Assembly (NCBI GenBank): GCA_950097015.1
Contig: CATNEN010000032.1
Coordinates: 496,001-560,000, forward strand
Direction of reading: 5' to 3'
DNA from: Macrostomum hystrix
Taxonomy: Eukaryota; Platyhelminthes; Macrostomidae
DNA length: 64,000 bases
The translations under genes and the position numbers were made by a program. Positions 43,781-54,301 of this stretch are shown piece by piece. Each line of letters starts with the position of its first letter. Position 1 is the first letter of the stretch. The notes beneath the pieces are model-generated. The model saw only the letters and a list, made by a program, of their open reading frames with translations, was not told the origin of the DNA and ran no database searches.

Positions 43781-45317
43781 TTAACGCAAAAACACAACAA
43801 AAAGGATGAAGAAAATCAACAACAGGCCAAACACCTTGAACATCAACTTCCTATTTGAAGTTAAAGATTTGAAGAACTTCAACAACTCAGTGTGGGCCAC
43901 CTCAACATTCAGGGCGGTGTCATCAACGCTGGCACCGATTCTGTGCACCAATTCATCTTGCTCCTTCACAATGGTGGCCAGCTGTTGAAACACTGAGCCG
44001 AGGTCCACCATGGTCTGCTCTATAGAGCGCATTGTGTCGTCACGTTCGGCCAGTTCGCGATCGTTAACAAGCAGCATCTGCTGCTGCTGATGCCGCCCTC
44101 TGCCGCCGGCACTGTCGGATGACAGCGACACTCCGGACATGTCAATGACTGAAGCATCTGACTGACTTCGGTGCATGGATAGATCTGGCTGCTGTTGCTG
44201 CTGCTGCTGCTGTTGTTGATGAAGCTGTACAGTGTCCTTATAACGGCCGGACATTTCAGCCAGGCGAGTCTGCAGGGTCAGCACAACGGCGCTACTGTGC
44301 GCTGCCGATTGGCCAGTAGGCGAGACGCCGCCGCCGCCGCCGAATCGCGCCGTCTCTTGCAGCGACGCGATGGCTTGGTTAAGGCCGCCCAGGTCCTGCG
44401 TTGGGTCGGTTTGATTGGCTGCGATTAGGCCTACTGTGCAATAGTGACGTAGCATATAACCTATAGGACAACTGCAGCATAATAATAATAAATAATAAAT
44501 AAATAAATGATAATAAATGATTCTGTTGTTAATTGTCTAGTAATACAGCTCTGTTTTGAATACCAGACATCAATAATTAGGCTGGTACAGGTGTCTAATC
44601 TAACTGTACAGATCTTGTACAGATCTCTGTATAAATTGAAGAGTAATAGAACAGATTAATAGTACACAGTAATCGGGAAGTAAACATTTCTAATCGGAAA
44701 AGTACAGATTTTCAACCGGGAAAGTACAGATTTCTAGTTAGAATAGTACATATCTCTTTTCGAATTATACAGATCTCTAATCGGAAAAGTACAGATTCCA
44801 TACCGGAAAAGTACAGATTCCATATCGGAAAAGTACAGATTTCGAAGTAGAATTGTACATATCCCTATAAAGAAATCTGCTTTCTGTTTTTCTACTTTAT
44901 ACATTTTCTTTTCTATCTCACCTGTCCGACAATCTGGGCCAGTTGATCGAATTCGCCAGCAGAGATGGGCGGCATCCTTTGCTGCTGCTTGCCTGCGTGT
45001 TGCGCCAAAAGTGCTAGTTTCTCCATTTTAGCGCGAGTTCTATTCAAATCGGCGCCAATTTGGCGCGCGTTCAACGAGAAGCGCGACTCGGTTGCTGCGA
45101 CTGCGGCGCCGCGGCGCCAATTGGCGGCCCCAACGCCGACGCCGAAAATCTGGGAGATGACGGCGCGAAATTCTGGCGTCCGGTCGCGGCAGCCTCCGCT
45201 AGACGCTGCCAACGGAGCTTGAGTAGGTGCCGCGTGAGTCTCCTGCCAGGCGCCGGCGCGACCCCAACTGGCGCCAACTGGTTCGCGCCGATGTCTGGCG
45301 CCGTATTCGCCATTCAT
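43781..45317 (-). CDS. STX5: syntaxin-5 (Golgi Qa-SNARE)
   Basis: Syntaxin-5/Sed5 is the Qa-SNARE for ER-Golgi and intra-Golgi fusion. Two exons, 45317-44922 and 44395-43781, joined in phase 0, encode 336 residues. The N-terminal CRDRTPEFRAVISQIFG is the Sed5-type motif that binds Sly1-like SM proteins. The Habc region follows and includes DLGGLNQAIASLQE. The SNARE motif lies in ERDDTMRSIEQTMVDLGSVF and QQLATIVKEQDELVHRIGAS, with the zero-layer Gln in VFQQ, and is followed by KLMFKVFGLLLIFFILFVVF as C-terminal anchor. Low-complexity insertions are present: a ten-residue Gln run encoded mainly by CAG, a Gly run and a shorter Gln run. The alternative acceptor at the end of atcgcag would not keep the frame. 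Confidence 0.93.
44640..44870. repeat. degenerate tandem repeat (STX5 intron)
   Basis: Seven or so irregular copies around aatcggaaaagtacagattt, of unequal spacing, occupying the middle of the 526-bp intron. Confidence 0.75.
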
Positions 45318-45449
45318 GATTGCCGACCGGGCGGTTCAGCGCTGAGAAAGTCAAACCGGGAGAGAATTAGAAACATACAAAACTAGTCTGTGCTGTGCTT
45401 CAATCAGATTAAACATTTTTTCAGTTTTGTTAAACACCTGTTAGAACAA

Positions 45450-45752
45450 CTACTTTATTAAGATACCGATGCGCTGGTCGGCTAGTCTGTCCGCTAGAAT
45501 AAACACAGCCAAATAAATGAAGAAGAAGCCAACAAAGAGTGCACACTGGAAAGTCTGGAAAGCGAAGCAAGTTTTTCTCAAAAAGAAAATTTGAAGCCAA
45601 AAATGTACTAAGCAATTGGCAGGTAAATGTATTCATATTAAAAGGATTTAGACTCACAGTAAAGCTAGACAGAATGATTGAAATAAAGACTTCATTTATA
45701 AAAACATATCGCAAAAGTTCATCTGATTTCGTGAGGTCAAGATAGATAGCTG
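45450..45752 (-). CDS. possible last two exons of a multipass membrane protein
   Basis: Two exon-like segments, 45752-45658 and 45554-45450, with a cttag acceptor, a gtgagt donor, a tttccag acceptor and agreeing phase 0 at the shared intron. The first encodes AIYLDLTKSDELLRYVFINE and more hydrophobic residues. The second encodes FQCALFVGFFFIYLAVFILA followed by DRLADQRIG and a stop. Two TM helices separated by the intron are likely. AATAAA (45459-45454) lies within the last sense codons and touches the stop. No ATG is found nearby, so upstream exons would have to lie beyond MPG, making MPG a nested gene. AT-rich DNA can mimic such sequences. Confidence 0.35.
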
Positions 45753-45873
45753 CTAAGAAACAATTCACAATCAAAAGTTATGCAATAGCTAACAAGTCTT
45801 GATAACAAAAGAAGCTTATCGTCAGGGAACAAGTCTAACAGCAGAAGTGCATCTAGCAAGCTCAAATGGGATT

Positions 45874-46704
45874 CTAGCGAAGTCGCCTTCGCTTCGCCGG
45901 CGATGACTTCGTGTCACAGTTAATCTTTGTCGGTGTCGGCTTCTTTAAAGTTGGCGCTTCAGCAGCAGCCTCGGGCTTATCAATTTTTTTCGGCGGTGTC
46001 TTTGAAGTCGCCGATACGGATGAATCAGCGGCATTAATCAGCGCCTCCGCCGCCTTATCTCGCTTGCTGACGCAAGGACAACCGAGGCGGTAAAATCTGA
46101 GCGGCATGGCGGCCGCAGCGGGTCCGCAACCGTCGATGCCGATGCGGCGCGAGCTGACAATCTGGTGCGGCGGAGTAGGCGGCGCCGACTCGATGTACAA
46201 ACTGGCCGACGGGTCGCACATGTCGGCTTTGTTGTGGCGCAATTTGTCTATCGCTAGAGCTTGGCAAAGCTTCGATGGACCGTTGCACAGGTGATGGGAC
46301 TTTAATGAATCGCCTTTACCACTGCCCCTACGCTGACGCATCGCCGTCTCGCCGTCGCAGGGTTGCAGAGCGCGAATTAGTACGGCGCAACCGTCGCCAT
46401 TCGATGAAACATTGACGCAGCAGTACTGGCCGTAGATGCTGTAAACATAGCAGGTGCCGGGCTGCATAAACATAGCAGCGTTGCGCTCAGTTCGGCCGCG
46501 ATACGAATGAGCAGCCGGGTCTGCGGAGCCAAGGTAGGCTTCGGTTTCCACAATGTATCCGGAACACGCCGCTTCGGCCGTTTCGCACACCAACCTCTGG
46601 CCTAGCAAGGCTTTGGCCAGCTCGGCGCAGTCTCTAGCGTAGAATTCTCGGCCGAGACGGTCCGCTGCTGCGACTGGGACTGCCTGGAACGCATTGTTTG
46701 TCAC
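45874..46704 (-). CDS. MPG: 3-methyladenine DNA glycosylase (alkyladenine glycosylase)
   Basis: MPG/AAG removes 3-methyladenine, hypoxanthine and ethenoadenine to start base excision repair in the nucleus. Single exon, 276 residues from the ATG at 46704. Family landmarks: FYARDCAELAKALLGQRLV, IVETEAYLGSADPAAHSYRG (the Glu of VETEAY activates the water, the Tyr helps hold the flipped base), MFMQPGTCYVYSIYGQYCCV, AVLIRALQP and LCNGPSKLCQALAID. The last 50 residues (about 225-276) are Lys/Pro/Ala-rich and end AKRRRLR, a likely nuclear localisation signal that the core family lacks at this end. Upstream lies the large 28-bp array. Confidence 0.95.
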   Translation of the reverse strand: MTNNAFQAVPVAAADRLGREFYARDCAELAKALLGQRLVCETAEAACSGYIVETEAYLGSADPAAHSYRGRTERNAAMFMQPGTCYVYSIYGQYCCVNVSSNGDGCAVLIRALQPCDGETAMRQRRGSGKGDSLKSHHLCNGPSKLCQALAIDKLRHNKADMCDPSASLYIESAPPTPPHQIVSSRRIGIDGCGPAAAAMPLRFYRLGCPCVSKRDKAAEALINAADSSVSATSKTPPKKIDKPEAAAEAPTLKKPTPTKINCDTKSSPAKRRRLR

Positions 46705-46787
46705 AGTGCAAAGCGCTTTTAATAGTTAAGTGATGCGTGTTGATTAGCTAACGGGGCAGGCAGGACCTGAGGATATTGGGTTGCAAA

Positions 46788-48426
46788 AGCAGTATTAGAT
46801 CTAGTACCTGGGGATCTGGGATCTCAATCTAGTACCTGGGGATTTAGGATCTCAATCTAGTACCTGGGGATCTGGGATCTCAATCTAGTACCTGGGGATT
46901 TAGGATCTCAATTTAGTACCTGGGGATTTTGGATCTCAATTTAGTACCTGGGGATCTTGGATCTCAATCTAGTACCTGGGGGTCTGGGATCCCAATCTAG
47001 TACCTGGGGATCTGGGATCTCAATCTAGTACCTGGGGATCTGGGATCTCAATCTAGTACCTGGGGATCTTGGATCTCAATCTAGTACCTGGGGATCTGGG
47101 ATCTCAATCTAGTACCTGGGGATCTGGGATCTCAATCTAGTACCTGGGGATCTGGGATCTCAATCTAGTACCGGGGGATCTGGGATCTCAATCTAGTACC
47201 GGGGGATCTGGGATCTCAATCTAGTACCTGGGGATCTGGGATCTCAAACTAGTACATGGGATCTTGGATCTCAAACTAGTACCTGGGGATTTGGGATCTC
47301 ATTCTGGTACCTGGGGATCTGGGATCTCAATCTAGTACCGGGGGATTTGGGATCTCATTCTAGTACCTGGGGATCTGGGATCTCAATTTAGTACCTGGGG
47401 ATTTTGGATCTCAATTTAGTACCTGGGGATCTTGGATCTCAATCTAGTACCTGGGGGTCTGGGATCCCAATCTAGTACCTGGGGATCTGGGATCTCAATC
47501 TAGTACCTGGGGATCTGGGATCTCAATCTAGTACCTGGGGATCTTGGATCTCAATCTAGTACCTGGGGATCTGGGATCTCAATCTAGTACCTGGGGATCT
47601 GGGATCTCAATCTAGTACCTGGGGATCTGGGATCTCAATCTAGTACCGGGGGATCTGGGATCTCAATCTAGTACCGGGGGATCTGGGATCTCAATCTAGT
47701 ACCTGGGGATCTGGGATCTCAAACTAGTACCTGGGGATTTGGGATCTCATTCTGGTACCTGGGGATCTGGGATCTCAATTTAGTACCTGGGGATCTGGGA
47801 TCTCAAACTAGTACCTGGGGATTTGGGATCTCATTCTGGTACCTGGGGATCTGGGATCTCAATTTAGTACCTGGGGATCTTGGATCTCATTCTGGTACCT
47901 GGGGATCTGGGATCTCAATCTAGTACCTGGGGATCTGGGATCTCAATCTAGAACCTGGGGATCTGGGATCTCAATCTAGTACCTGGGGATTTGGGATCTC
48001 ATTCTAGTACCTGGGGATCTGGGATCTCAATTTAGTACCTGGGATCTTGGATCTCAAACTAGTACCTGGGGATTTGGGATCTCATTCTGGTACCTGGGGA
48101 TCTGGGATCTCAATCTAGTACCTGGGGATCTGGGATCTCAATCTAGTACCTGGGGATCTGGGATCTCAATCTAGTACCGGGGGATTTGGGATCTCATTCT
48201 AGTACCTGGGGATCTGGGATCTCAATTTAGTACCTGGGATCTTGGATCTCAAACTAGTACCTGGGGATCTGGGATCTCAATCTAGTACCTGGGGATCTGG
48301 GATCTCAATCTAGTACCTGGGGATCTGGGATCTCAATCTAGTACCTGGGGATCTGGGATCTCAATCTAGTACCTGGGGATCTGGGATCTCAATCTAGTAC
48401 CTGGGGATCTGGGATCTCAATCTAGT
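46788..48426. repeat. 28-bp minisatellite upstream of MPG
   Basis: About 58 copies of aatctagtacctggggatct plus gggatctc, with variants (accgggg, tttggga, cttgga, attctgg). The order of variants is duplicated: the run with ggtctgggatccc at 46981 recurs at 47456, an offset of about 475 bp (17 units). G-rich on the + strand. Confidence 0.95.
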
Positions 48427-49744
48427 AGGCATTCTGCTCTGGATTCTACACATGCACATGATGAGTGAAGACACGAATTTCAATCTAACATTTAAAGCAA
48501 TGTGATCTCAATGGATAATACCTAAACACTTGGGATGTGGTGAATTAACTGAGGATCTGGGATTTCAGAAGTGCAGCTGGCACTCGTAATTTAAAATCCG
48601 AAATTCGAAAGAAAAAGAATAGCAAAAAGGCCAGAGGTTATCAAACGTTTGTAAAAATTGTAGTGCTTTAACTGGACAGCCGAACACCTAATCAAAGTTG
48701 AACAACCTGGCATAAAACTTCTTTCACCGAGCAAAAGAAAATAAAATTAAAACATGCGATAAAAAATCGATTAGCAATGCAAAACAGATCAGCCCATTAA
48801 ATTTCATGACAAAAGCAACAAGTTAAAACATAGCGTATTGAAAATAGCAAAAAATGTTGATACAAGTGAAATTTGGTTTCGAAAAATCATTCACGATTTA
48901 TATTTGTCGGCTGCACGTCCGGCCTGATTGGGGCAGGTGTAAGCAATTACTAACTAAAATATTTTCTGGTTTCAGGTACTTAGGACGCCCAGTGATCAGA
49001 GTGGTTGTGGCGGCCTCCCCAATACATGGACCGTGTTCAAAGCACCAGCGATAAGCTCTAAAAACAAGAGAGTAACGTTTTCGGACACAAAAATGCAGTA
49101 CAAAACAACTGGCTCGACAAATGAATACCAAAATGAAAATTTTTCCAAATTTAACATGGCCAGAAGACAGGTCAGTTGTCACTTTCAGACTTTTAATATA
49201 CAAAAGACAGCAAAAAATACACAAAAATATGCGGCAAATCAAACTACCTGAAAGTTGTAAAGCACCCAAAAAATAGGCTCATATAATGTATAGCAATATG
49301 TAATGCGAATCAAAGTATTTGTTAGTGCAGTACTAAATAATTCATAATGCATTTGAAGCATTAGCATCCAGTATGAAAAGTCGATAAAAAACTTGCAAAT
49401 CTTTGTGATCAAAAAGGTGGCACAGAGATAAAAGTGAAATTAAGGGAAACAAAATAATGATTAATTACTTGAGCGCCGTGATAATGCAGATTAAAAAGCC
49501 TAAGAAACTAAAGACATGAAACTGCTTGAAAGCGTGACGATTAAAAGCGAGGCGCACAGAAATTTAACTGTAACCCGATGATAGAAACAATGCCAAATAG
49601 AGTTGCAATGTCAACTTTACATGAAAGATTTTACATGCGATAACAAAATAGCCTACAATCTGACAATAGAAGATTTAGCAAAATCGAGTCACTCGAGTTA
49701 GTGGTGCTGGGTGTTCTAAGCAAGAAATCGGATGGTGCTTTAAC
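48427..49744. other. AT-rich region between arrays with SINE fragments
   Basis: Holds SINE-related fragments at about 48905-49040 (ggcctgattggggcaggtgt; gcggcctccccaatacatgg). On the minus strand at about 49403-49250 an open stretch encoding FIDFSYWMLMLQMHYELFST-type hydrophobic sequence ends at a possible donor (ttcag/gtagtt). It could be an exon of the gene ending at 45450 but may be chance. No other gene seen. Confidence 0.4.
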
Positions 49745-50500
49745 ATGCTGGAGAGATGCTGGAGAGTCTGCTGGAGATGCTAAATAATGCGATTGAAGAA
49801 GCTGGAGACTGCTGGAAAAGAAGTTGGAGACTGCTGGAGAAGAAGCTGGAGACTGCTGGAGAAGAAGCTGGAGACTGCTGGAGAAGAAGCTGGAGACTGC
49901 TGGAGAAGAAGCTGGAGACTGCTGGAGAAGAAGCTGGAGACTGCTGGAGAAGAAGCTGGAGACTGCTGGAAAAGAAGCTGTAGACTGCTGGAGAAGAAGC
50001 TGTAGACTGCTGGAGAAGAAGCTGTAGACTGCTGGAGAAGAAGCTGTAGACTGCTGGAGAAGAAGCTGTAGACTGCTGGAGAAGAAGCTGGAGACTACTG
50101 GAAAAGAAGCTGTAGACTGCTGGAGAAGAAGCTGGAGACTGCTGGAAAAGAAGCTGGAGACTGCTGGAAAAGAAGCTGGAGACTGCTGGAAAAGAAGCTG
50201 TAGACTGCTGGAGAAGAAGCTGTAGACTGCTGGAGAAGAAGCTGGAGACTGCTGGAAAAGAAGCTGGAGACTACTGGAGAAGAAGCTGGAGACTGCTGGA
50301 GAAGAAGCTGGAGACTGCTGGAGAAGAAGCTGGAGACTGCTGGAGAAGAAGCTGGAGACTGCTGGAAAAGAAGCTGGAGACTGCTGGAAAAGAAGCTGGA
50401 GACTGCTGGAAAAGAAGCTGTAGACTGCTGGAGAAGAAGCTGTAGACTGCTGGAGAAGAAGCTGGAGACTGCTGGAGAAAACGTTGGAGATTGCTGGAGG
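49745..50500. repeat. 22-bp minisatellite downstream of UPRT
   Basis: About 34 copies of gctggagactgctggagaag plus aa, with gctgtagact and tggaaaag variants. Purine-rich on the + strand. Lies 200 bp beyond the UPRT stop codon. Confidence 0.95.
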
Positions 50501-50703
50501 GTGCCGCAGAAGCTAGAAGATGCTGGACGGCTATAACTATTAGTCGGTAAAAGGAACTATCTTTAGCTGACAAACATGTTTGTTAATTCAGCAACTTCAT
50601 TGCAAGCTATCGAACATTAAAATCAGAAAGTTGGTAAATTTCATTGATCATTTGCGCTTTGATACCGTATAAAGCCGGTTGAACGTTTGCAAACAACAGC
50701 CAA

Positions 50704-51736
50704 TCAGTCGATGCCAAAGTACCTAGCGCAGAAATGATTAGGCACCAGATCGTGTACCTCAGTTGTGAGCACGCGAACGCCCGGATAAGCAATCAGAATT
50801 GAGTCCAGACCGGCTCGAGTTGAAAACAAATTTAGTAGAAACACATTAGACTCCGGCACCTGATAGTCCCTAGTCAGCAGCTGCAAAGCTTTGGCAGCCA
50901 CGCGACCGTCGCCAAGCACGGGCTGCATCAGCAGCACCGGACGGCGCTGAACCCTGGGCGGCAGGCGGACGTAGACCGGCTCGGGTTCGACGCTTTCCTC
51001 GCCGCCTCCGCCGCCCTGGATGAGCATCTTGCCGATGCGGATGGCTCTGCAACAGTCGCGCAGGCCCTTCTCCATGGCCTCGCCGGATGGCATAACGCTG
51101 ATGCCGCAGCTGCCGGAATCGGCGCGCAAACCATTGTAGATGTGGCCGCCCGGAGTAGTGACAGAGAGGGCCTGATAGGGCAGGCAGTTCAAAGCCTCCT
51201 CAACCAATAGTCGAATTAGTCTGTCGGCATAGAACACAAAATCGGACCGACTGGTGTCCCGATCTCGCAGCAGGGTGTGCAACTCGCACAGCTGACTGCT
51301 GGGGGGCAGGACGCGAACCCGCCCGGTCCATCGCGTACTACCGCAGCTGCTGGCAACTGGAGCTATATCAGGTGTGTCACGATTTGACAGCTGACGAAGC
51401 CGACTGCCATCGCCATTGGACCGGCTAGCGTCTCTAAGAGAATGAATAAGGTTGAGAATTACCTATCTGGATTTCTGCATTGCATATATTATTAAGTCTT
51501 TTTTACACAAGAATTGAGTTCAACAGTCACCTGGACGAATCCTTGGTGTCTAGAATACTCTGACGAAATGGTGCAGACTTGCCATTCACAAGAAAGCCAC
51601 CATTTGTAGCACTATCGTTGTCGCTGCTGCTACTGCTGCTACTGTTGATACTCTCTGTCAGTGCAGAGGCATTCAATTTGTTAGGATCATTAATGCCATT
51701 CAAAGTGGCTGGTAAGCGCTCAAAATTGCATTCCAT
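50704..51736 (-). CDS. UPRT: uracil phosphoribosyltransferase homolog
   Basis: UPRT-family proteins carry the fold that makes UMP from uracil and PRPP in pyrimidine salvage; animal homologs are often thought not to be active on uracil. Two exons, 51736-51531 and 51433-50704, with a phase-2 intron, encode 311 residues (human about 309). The first ~90 residues are Ser/Asn-rich and not conserved. The domain follows with LHTLLRDRDTSRSDFVFYAD, LIRLLVEEALNCLPYQALSV, SVMPSGEAMEKGLRDCCRAI, RIGKMLIQGG, PVLLMQPVLGDGRVAAKALQ and the end VRVLTTEVHDLVPNHFCARY followed by FGID. A Gly/Glu-rich insertion after RIGKMLIQ lengthens a surface loop. Family identity is firm; enzyme activity is not shown. Confidence 0.93.
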
Positions 51737-52330
51737 TTGTAGACCTTAATGAGCACAAACTCTGCTGAAAATTCAACATATATAAAGAAAAAAGACAGTT
51801 ATTAGAATATTTTAAGGATAGTATAATTTGTACCCATGCTCTTTATTTAATAACATATTATTTATATGTATGTATTATACCATTTATATATAGTATTTAT
51901 TTTATAAACACTGTCAAATTCACTCACTTTAGCAAAGCTTTTTTGTGTATATAAATCACAGCAATTTCTATGTGACAAAACAATGTATCAGTGTGCCACA
52001 AAACAAATAAAGTAGTAATTGAGCAAGAAGTACAGAAACATGTTGAGTTTGATATTTGAGGCTGTGACCCTCTGATCCAGGGAAAACATAGGCACTGAAG
52101 GCTGGTTCAAGTAAAGGCCTTAGAGAGACTGCTTGTGCCCAGTGATAGATACCCTACAGAGAGAGAGAGAGAGAAAGAGATAAAGTCATAAGCCCTATTA
52201 CAAACCATTATATAATGTTTGGCAATGTCCTAGTTTCCTGCATTAATTTTTTTTTACTTTAATTTTTTAACTTCAGTGCATCTGACATGGCTGGCCAACC
52301 TAGAGCGCCAACAACAATCATTCCTGTCAT
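51737..52330. other. 5' flank of UPRT
   Basis: AT-rich, includes a (GA)n run at about 52157-52175. Presumably UPRT promoter/5' UTR and 3' flank of the next minus-strand gene. Confidence 0.45.
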
Positions 52331-52473
52331 TTATTTATTGGCTGCTGCTGACCTATGTGACCTGAATGTCACCCTGCCTGAACTAGTACTGTTCCGAAGT
52401 TCCAGCACATGCATGGCACTAGCGATGGCCTGTTCGAGTTGCACCTTAGCGACTCCTCTGGTGGTGCCTCTAT
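52331..52473 (-). CDS. probable terminal exon of an unidentified gene
   Basis: A 143-nt frame follows a good acceptor (tcttctctag) and starts in phase 1. It encodes RGTTRGVAKVQLEQAIASAM, HVLELRNSTSSGRVTFRSHR and SAAANK before TAA. Composition is protein-like and the DNA is clearly less AT-rich than its surroundings. The stop codon overlaps AATAAATAAA, so the polyadenylation signal would begin inside the coding region. Upstream exons were not found among the AT-rich and transposon sequence at 52474-54000. Confidence 0.4.
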
Positions 52474-53408
52474 CTAGAGAAGACCTTTGGCAACTTTCTC
52501 TACTGGGTTGCCAATTATTATGGCATTTAATATAGTAATATGACTGCTACTGGACTGGAAACTAGGACATTGCCTAATGTTTTTATATTCATCAGTACAA
52601 AATAGTTCAAAATATTTGGAACAAAAATCTAATTTATTACCACACCATTTTTTCTACACTTGCAGAAATTGTAACAATTGTATCAATAATTGTAAAACTA
52701 ATTTTGCATTATCTAATCTGTAACCATTTATAACAGTATATATAAACAGCTACCATGTCTCATAACAAAAAATATGTATATTACATGAATTAGGAAGTTA
52801 GCAATTCTAGTTTAAAAAAAACTTTTATTTAATGTATAGCTATAAAGCAGCCAATGTGTACCTTTTCTTGTTTTGCACCCTTTCTGATAAATGCTCTAAA
52901 AATACTTAAATAAGCCTAAAATAGGCCCTAACATTGAAAAACATTCTTGATGACTCATAGATTTGGTTTAGATGGGCAAATTAAAGTCATTTGGTGTAGA
53001 TTTGCAGCTTTTGCCGTCTACTATGGTGTCAATTTCAGTGATAGTCACAGTCGCAGAATATGAAATCATTATTAGAATTGTGCAGGCTGTCTGATACACT
53101 AAGATAAGATAAAGTATAGGAGCGTACACGGTGAGGTACGAGAGGCAGAGATAAGAAAAGATTAACGGCTAGGTCAATCCTAAATATTTAGTAATGATGA
53201 TGCAATGTGTCGAAATAATTAATCAATTTAACCGTTCAAATCAATTTAGACGTTAAAAAATTCGAATTGTTGATCACACGATCTAATATGAAAAAACAAC
53301 TAAATTGCATTTTGCTTCTGAGAAACAAATGAATACTTGCTTTTTTATTTATTAATTATTTAATGTACATCTTAACTAAAAAATTCCAGCTTTTTATATT
53401 TTTGTCAC
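52474..53408. other. AT-rich region
   Basis: No gene recognised. A short minus-strand frame from ATG near 53070 (MISYSATVTITEIDTIVDGK and 13 more residues) is the only protein-like stretch. Confidence 0.45.
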
Positions 53409-53985
53409 ATGTGCCTGCGTTTGGCGAGAACCGCGGCAGGAGATGCTGCAGCAGCATACGTACAGTGCGCTGAGAGCCAGGCTGCCTCAGTGCACGTTTG
53501 GGCCGGCATCTCGCTACATTCAAGGACGGATATCGTCTTCCTGGATGCCAACGTGAACGCTAATAGCTACGCAGATCTTCTGCAGACTCGGTTCCTACCG
53601 TTTGCCGACGCTGCTTTCGGAGGAGTTGGCAACTGCATTCTCCAGGATGATAACGCACCGCCACACCGAGCCGATGCTGTTAGTCAAGTGAAAGAAGTAG
53701 TCAAGTTGAAAGCAACTACAGATCCGCACTCTGCGCTGACTTTCCCGGTCCCCAGACATGAATCCAATCGAGCATGTCTGGGACTTTCTAAAGCGCAGCT
53801 AGCATTCGAAAAGAGAATTATGCACCACAGATTGTTGCGGAGCTGCGTCACGCCATTGCAAACGCTTGGCAGCAACTTCCCCAAGACTTTCTGCGCCGCC
53901 TCATCTTGGGGATGCCCCGCAGAGTCGCCGCTCGTGCGAGGGGATCCCACACGCAGTATTAAGCATTGCGTTTCTAATTAAGCAA
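53409..53985 (+). pseudogene. decayed Tc1-type transposase
   Basis: VHVWAGISLHSRTDIVFLDA and CILQDDNAPPHRADAV (second catalytic Asp) are typical of Tc1/IS630 transposases. About 60 codons later the frame is lost: the third motif PDMNPIEHVWDFLKRS, with the Glu of a DDxE triad, is read in another frame and ends in a stop. The N-terminal DNA-binding part is missing. The element is different from the mariner-like one at 38368 (Glu instead of Asp). Inverted ends were not found; a GC-rich hairpin (caaagccccagcttgg / ggcttggggctttg) at 53983-54015 follows it. Confidence 0.8.
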
Positions 53986-54044
53986 AGCCCCAGCTTGGAA
54001 GGCTTGGGGCTTTGTTGTGCAATTTACGCCCTTAAGGACAAACC

Positions 54045-54235
54045 TCCAAGGCACAGTGAAGTGTGCACTGCCTGACGACGAGAAAGACTGGGCAGATGTA
54101 CACACATGTGTGAGCGTGTGCCTGCGTACGATATCTATGATCGTGTGTGCTCAAGAGTCAGCGGAATGGGTTGAATTGCCTCCTCGCTGGCTGCGGGTCT
54201 AGTGTCACCAAATGATGTGCCATTGCCCGCAGCCC
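54045..54235 (+). mobile_element. tRNA-derived SINE, family A, 5'-truncated
   Basis: Blocks caaggcacagtgaagtgtgc, tgcctgacgacgagaaagac, gtgtgctcaagagtcagcgg, ctcctcgctggctgcgggtc and gatgtgccattgcccgcagc match the copies at 33585 and 40390. The tRNA head is missing. Followed by an (ATT)n-like tail. Confidence 0.8.
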
Positions 54236-54301
54236 CCCTGCAATATTAATAAATATTATTATTATATCATGTTATATCGAAAATTCATCTAGTTTCCTTA
54301 G

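Noticed and set aside
43781-44455. Syntaxin-5 second exon starting at the upstream ATG-like position 44455
   Set aside because: The acceptor after aacgcag at 44396 joins exon 1 in phase and restores family-like sequence; the longer version does not.
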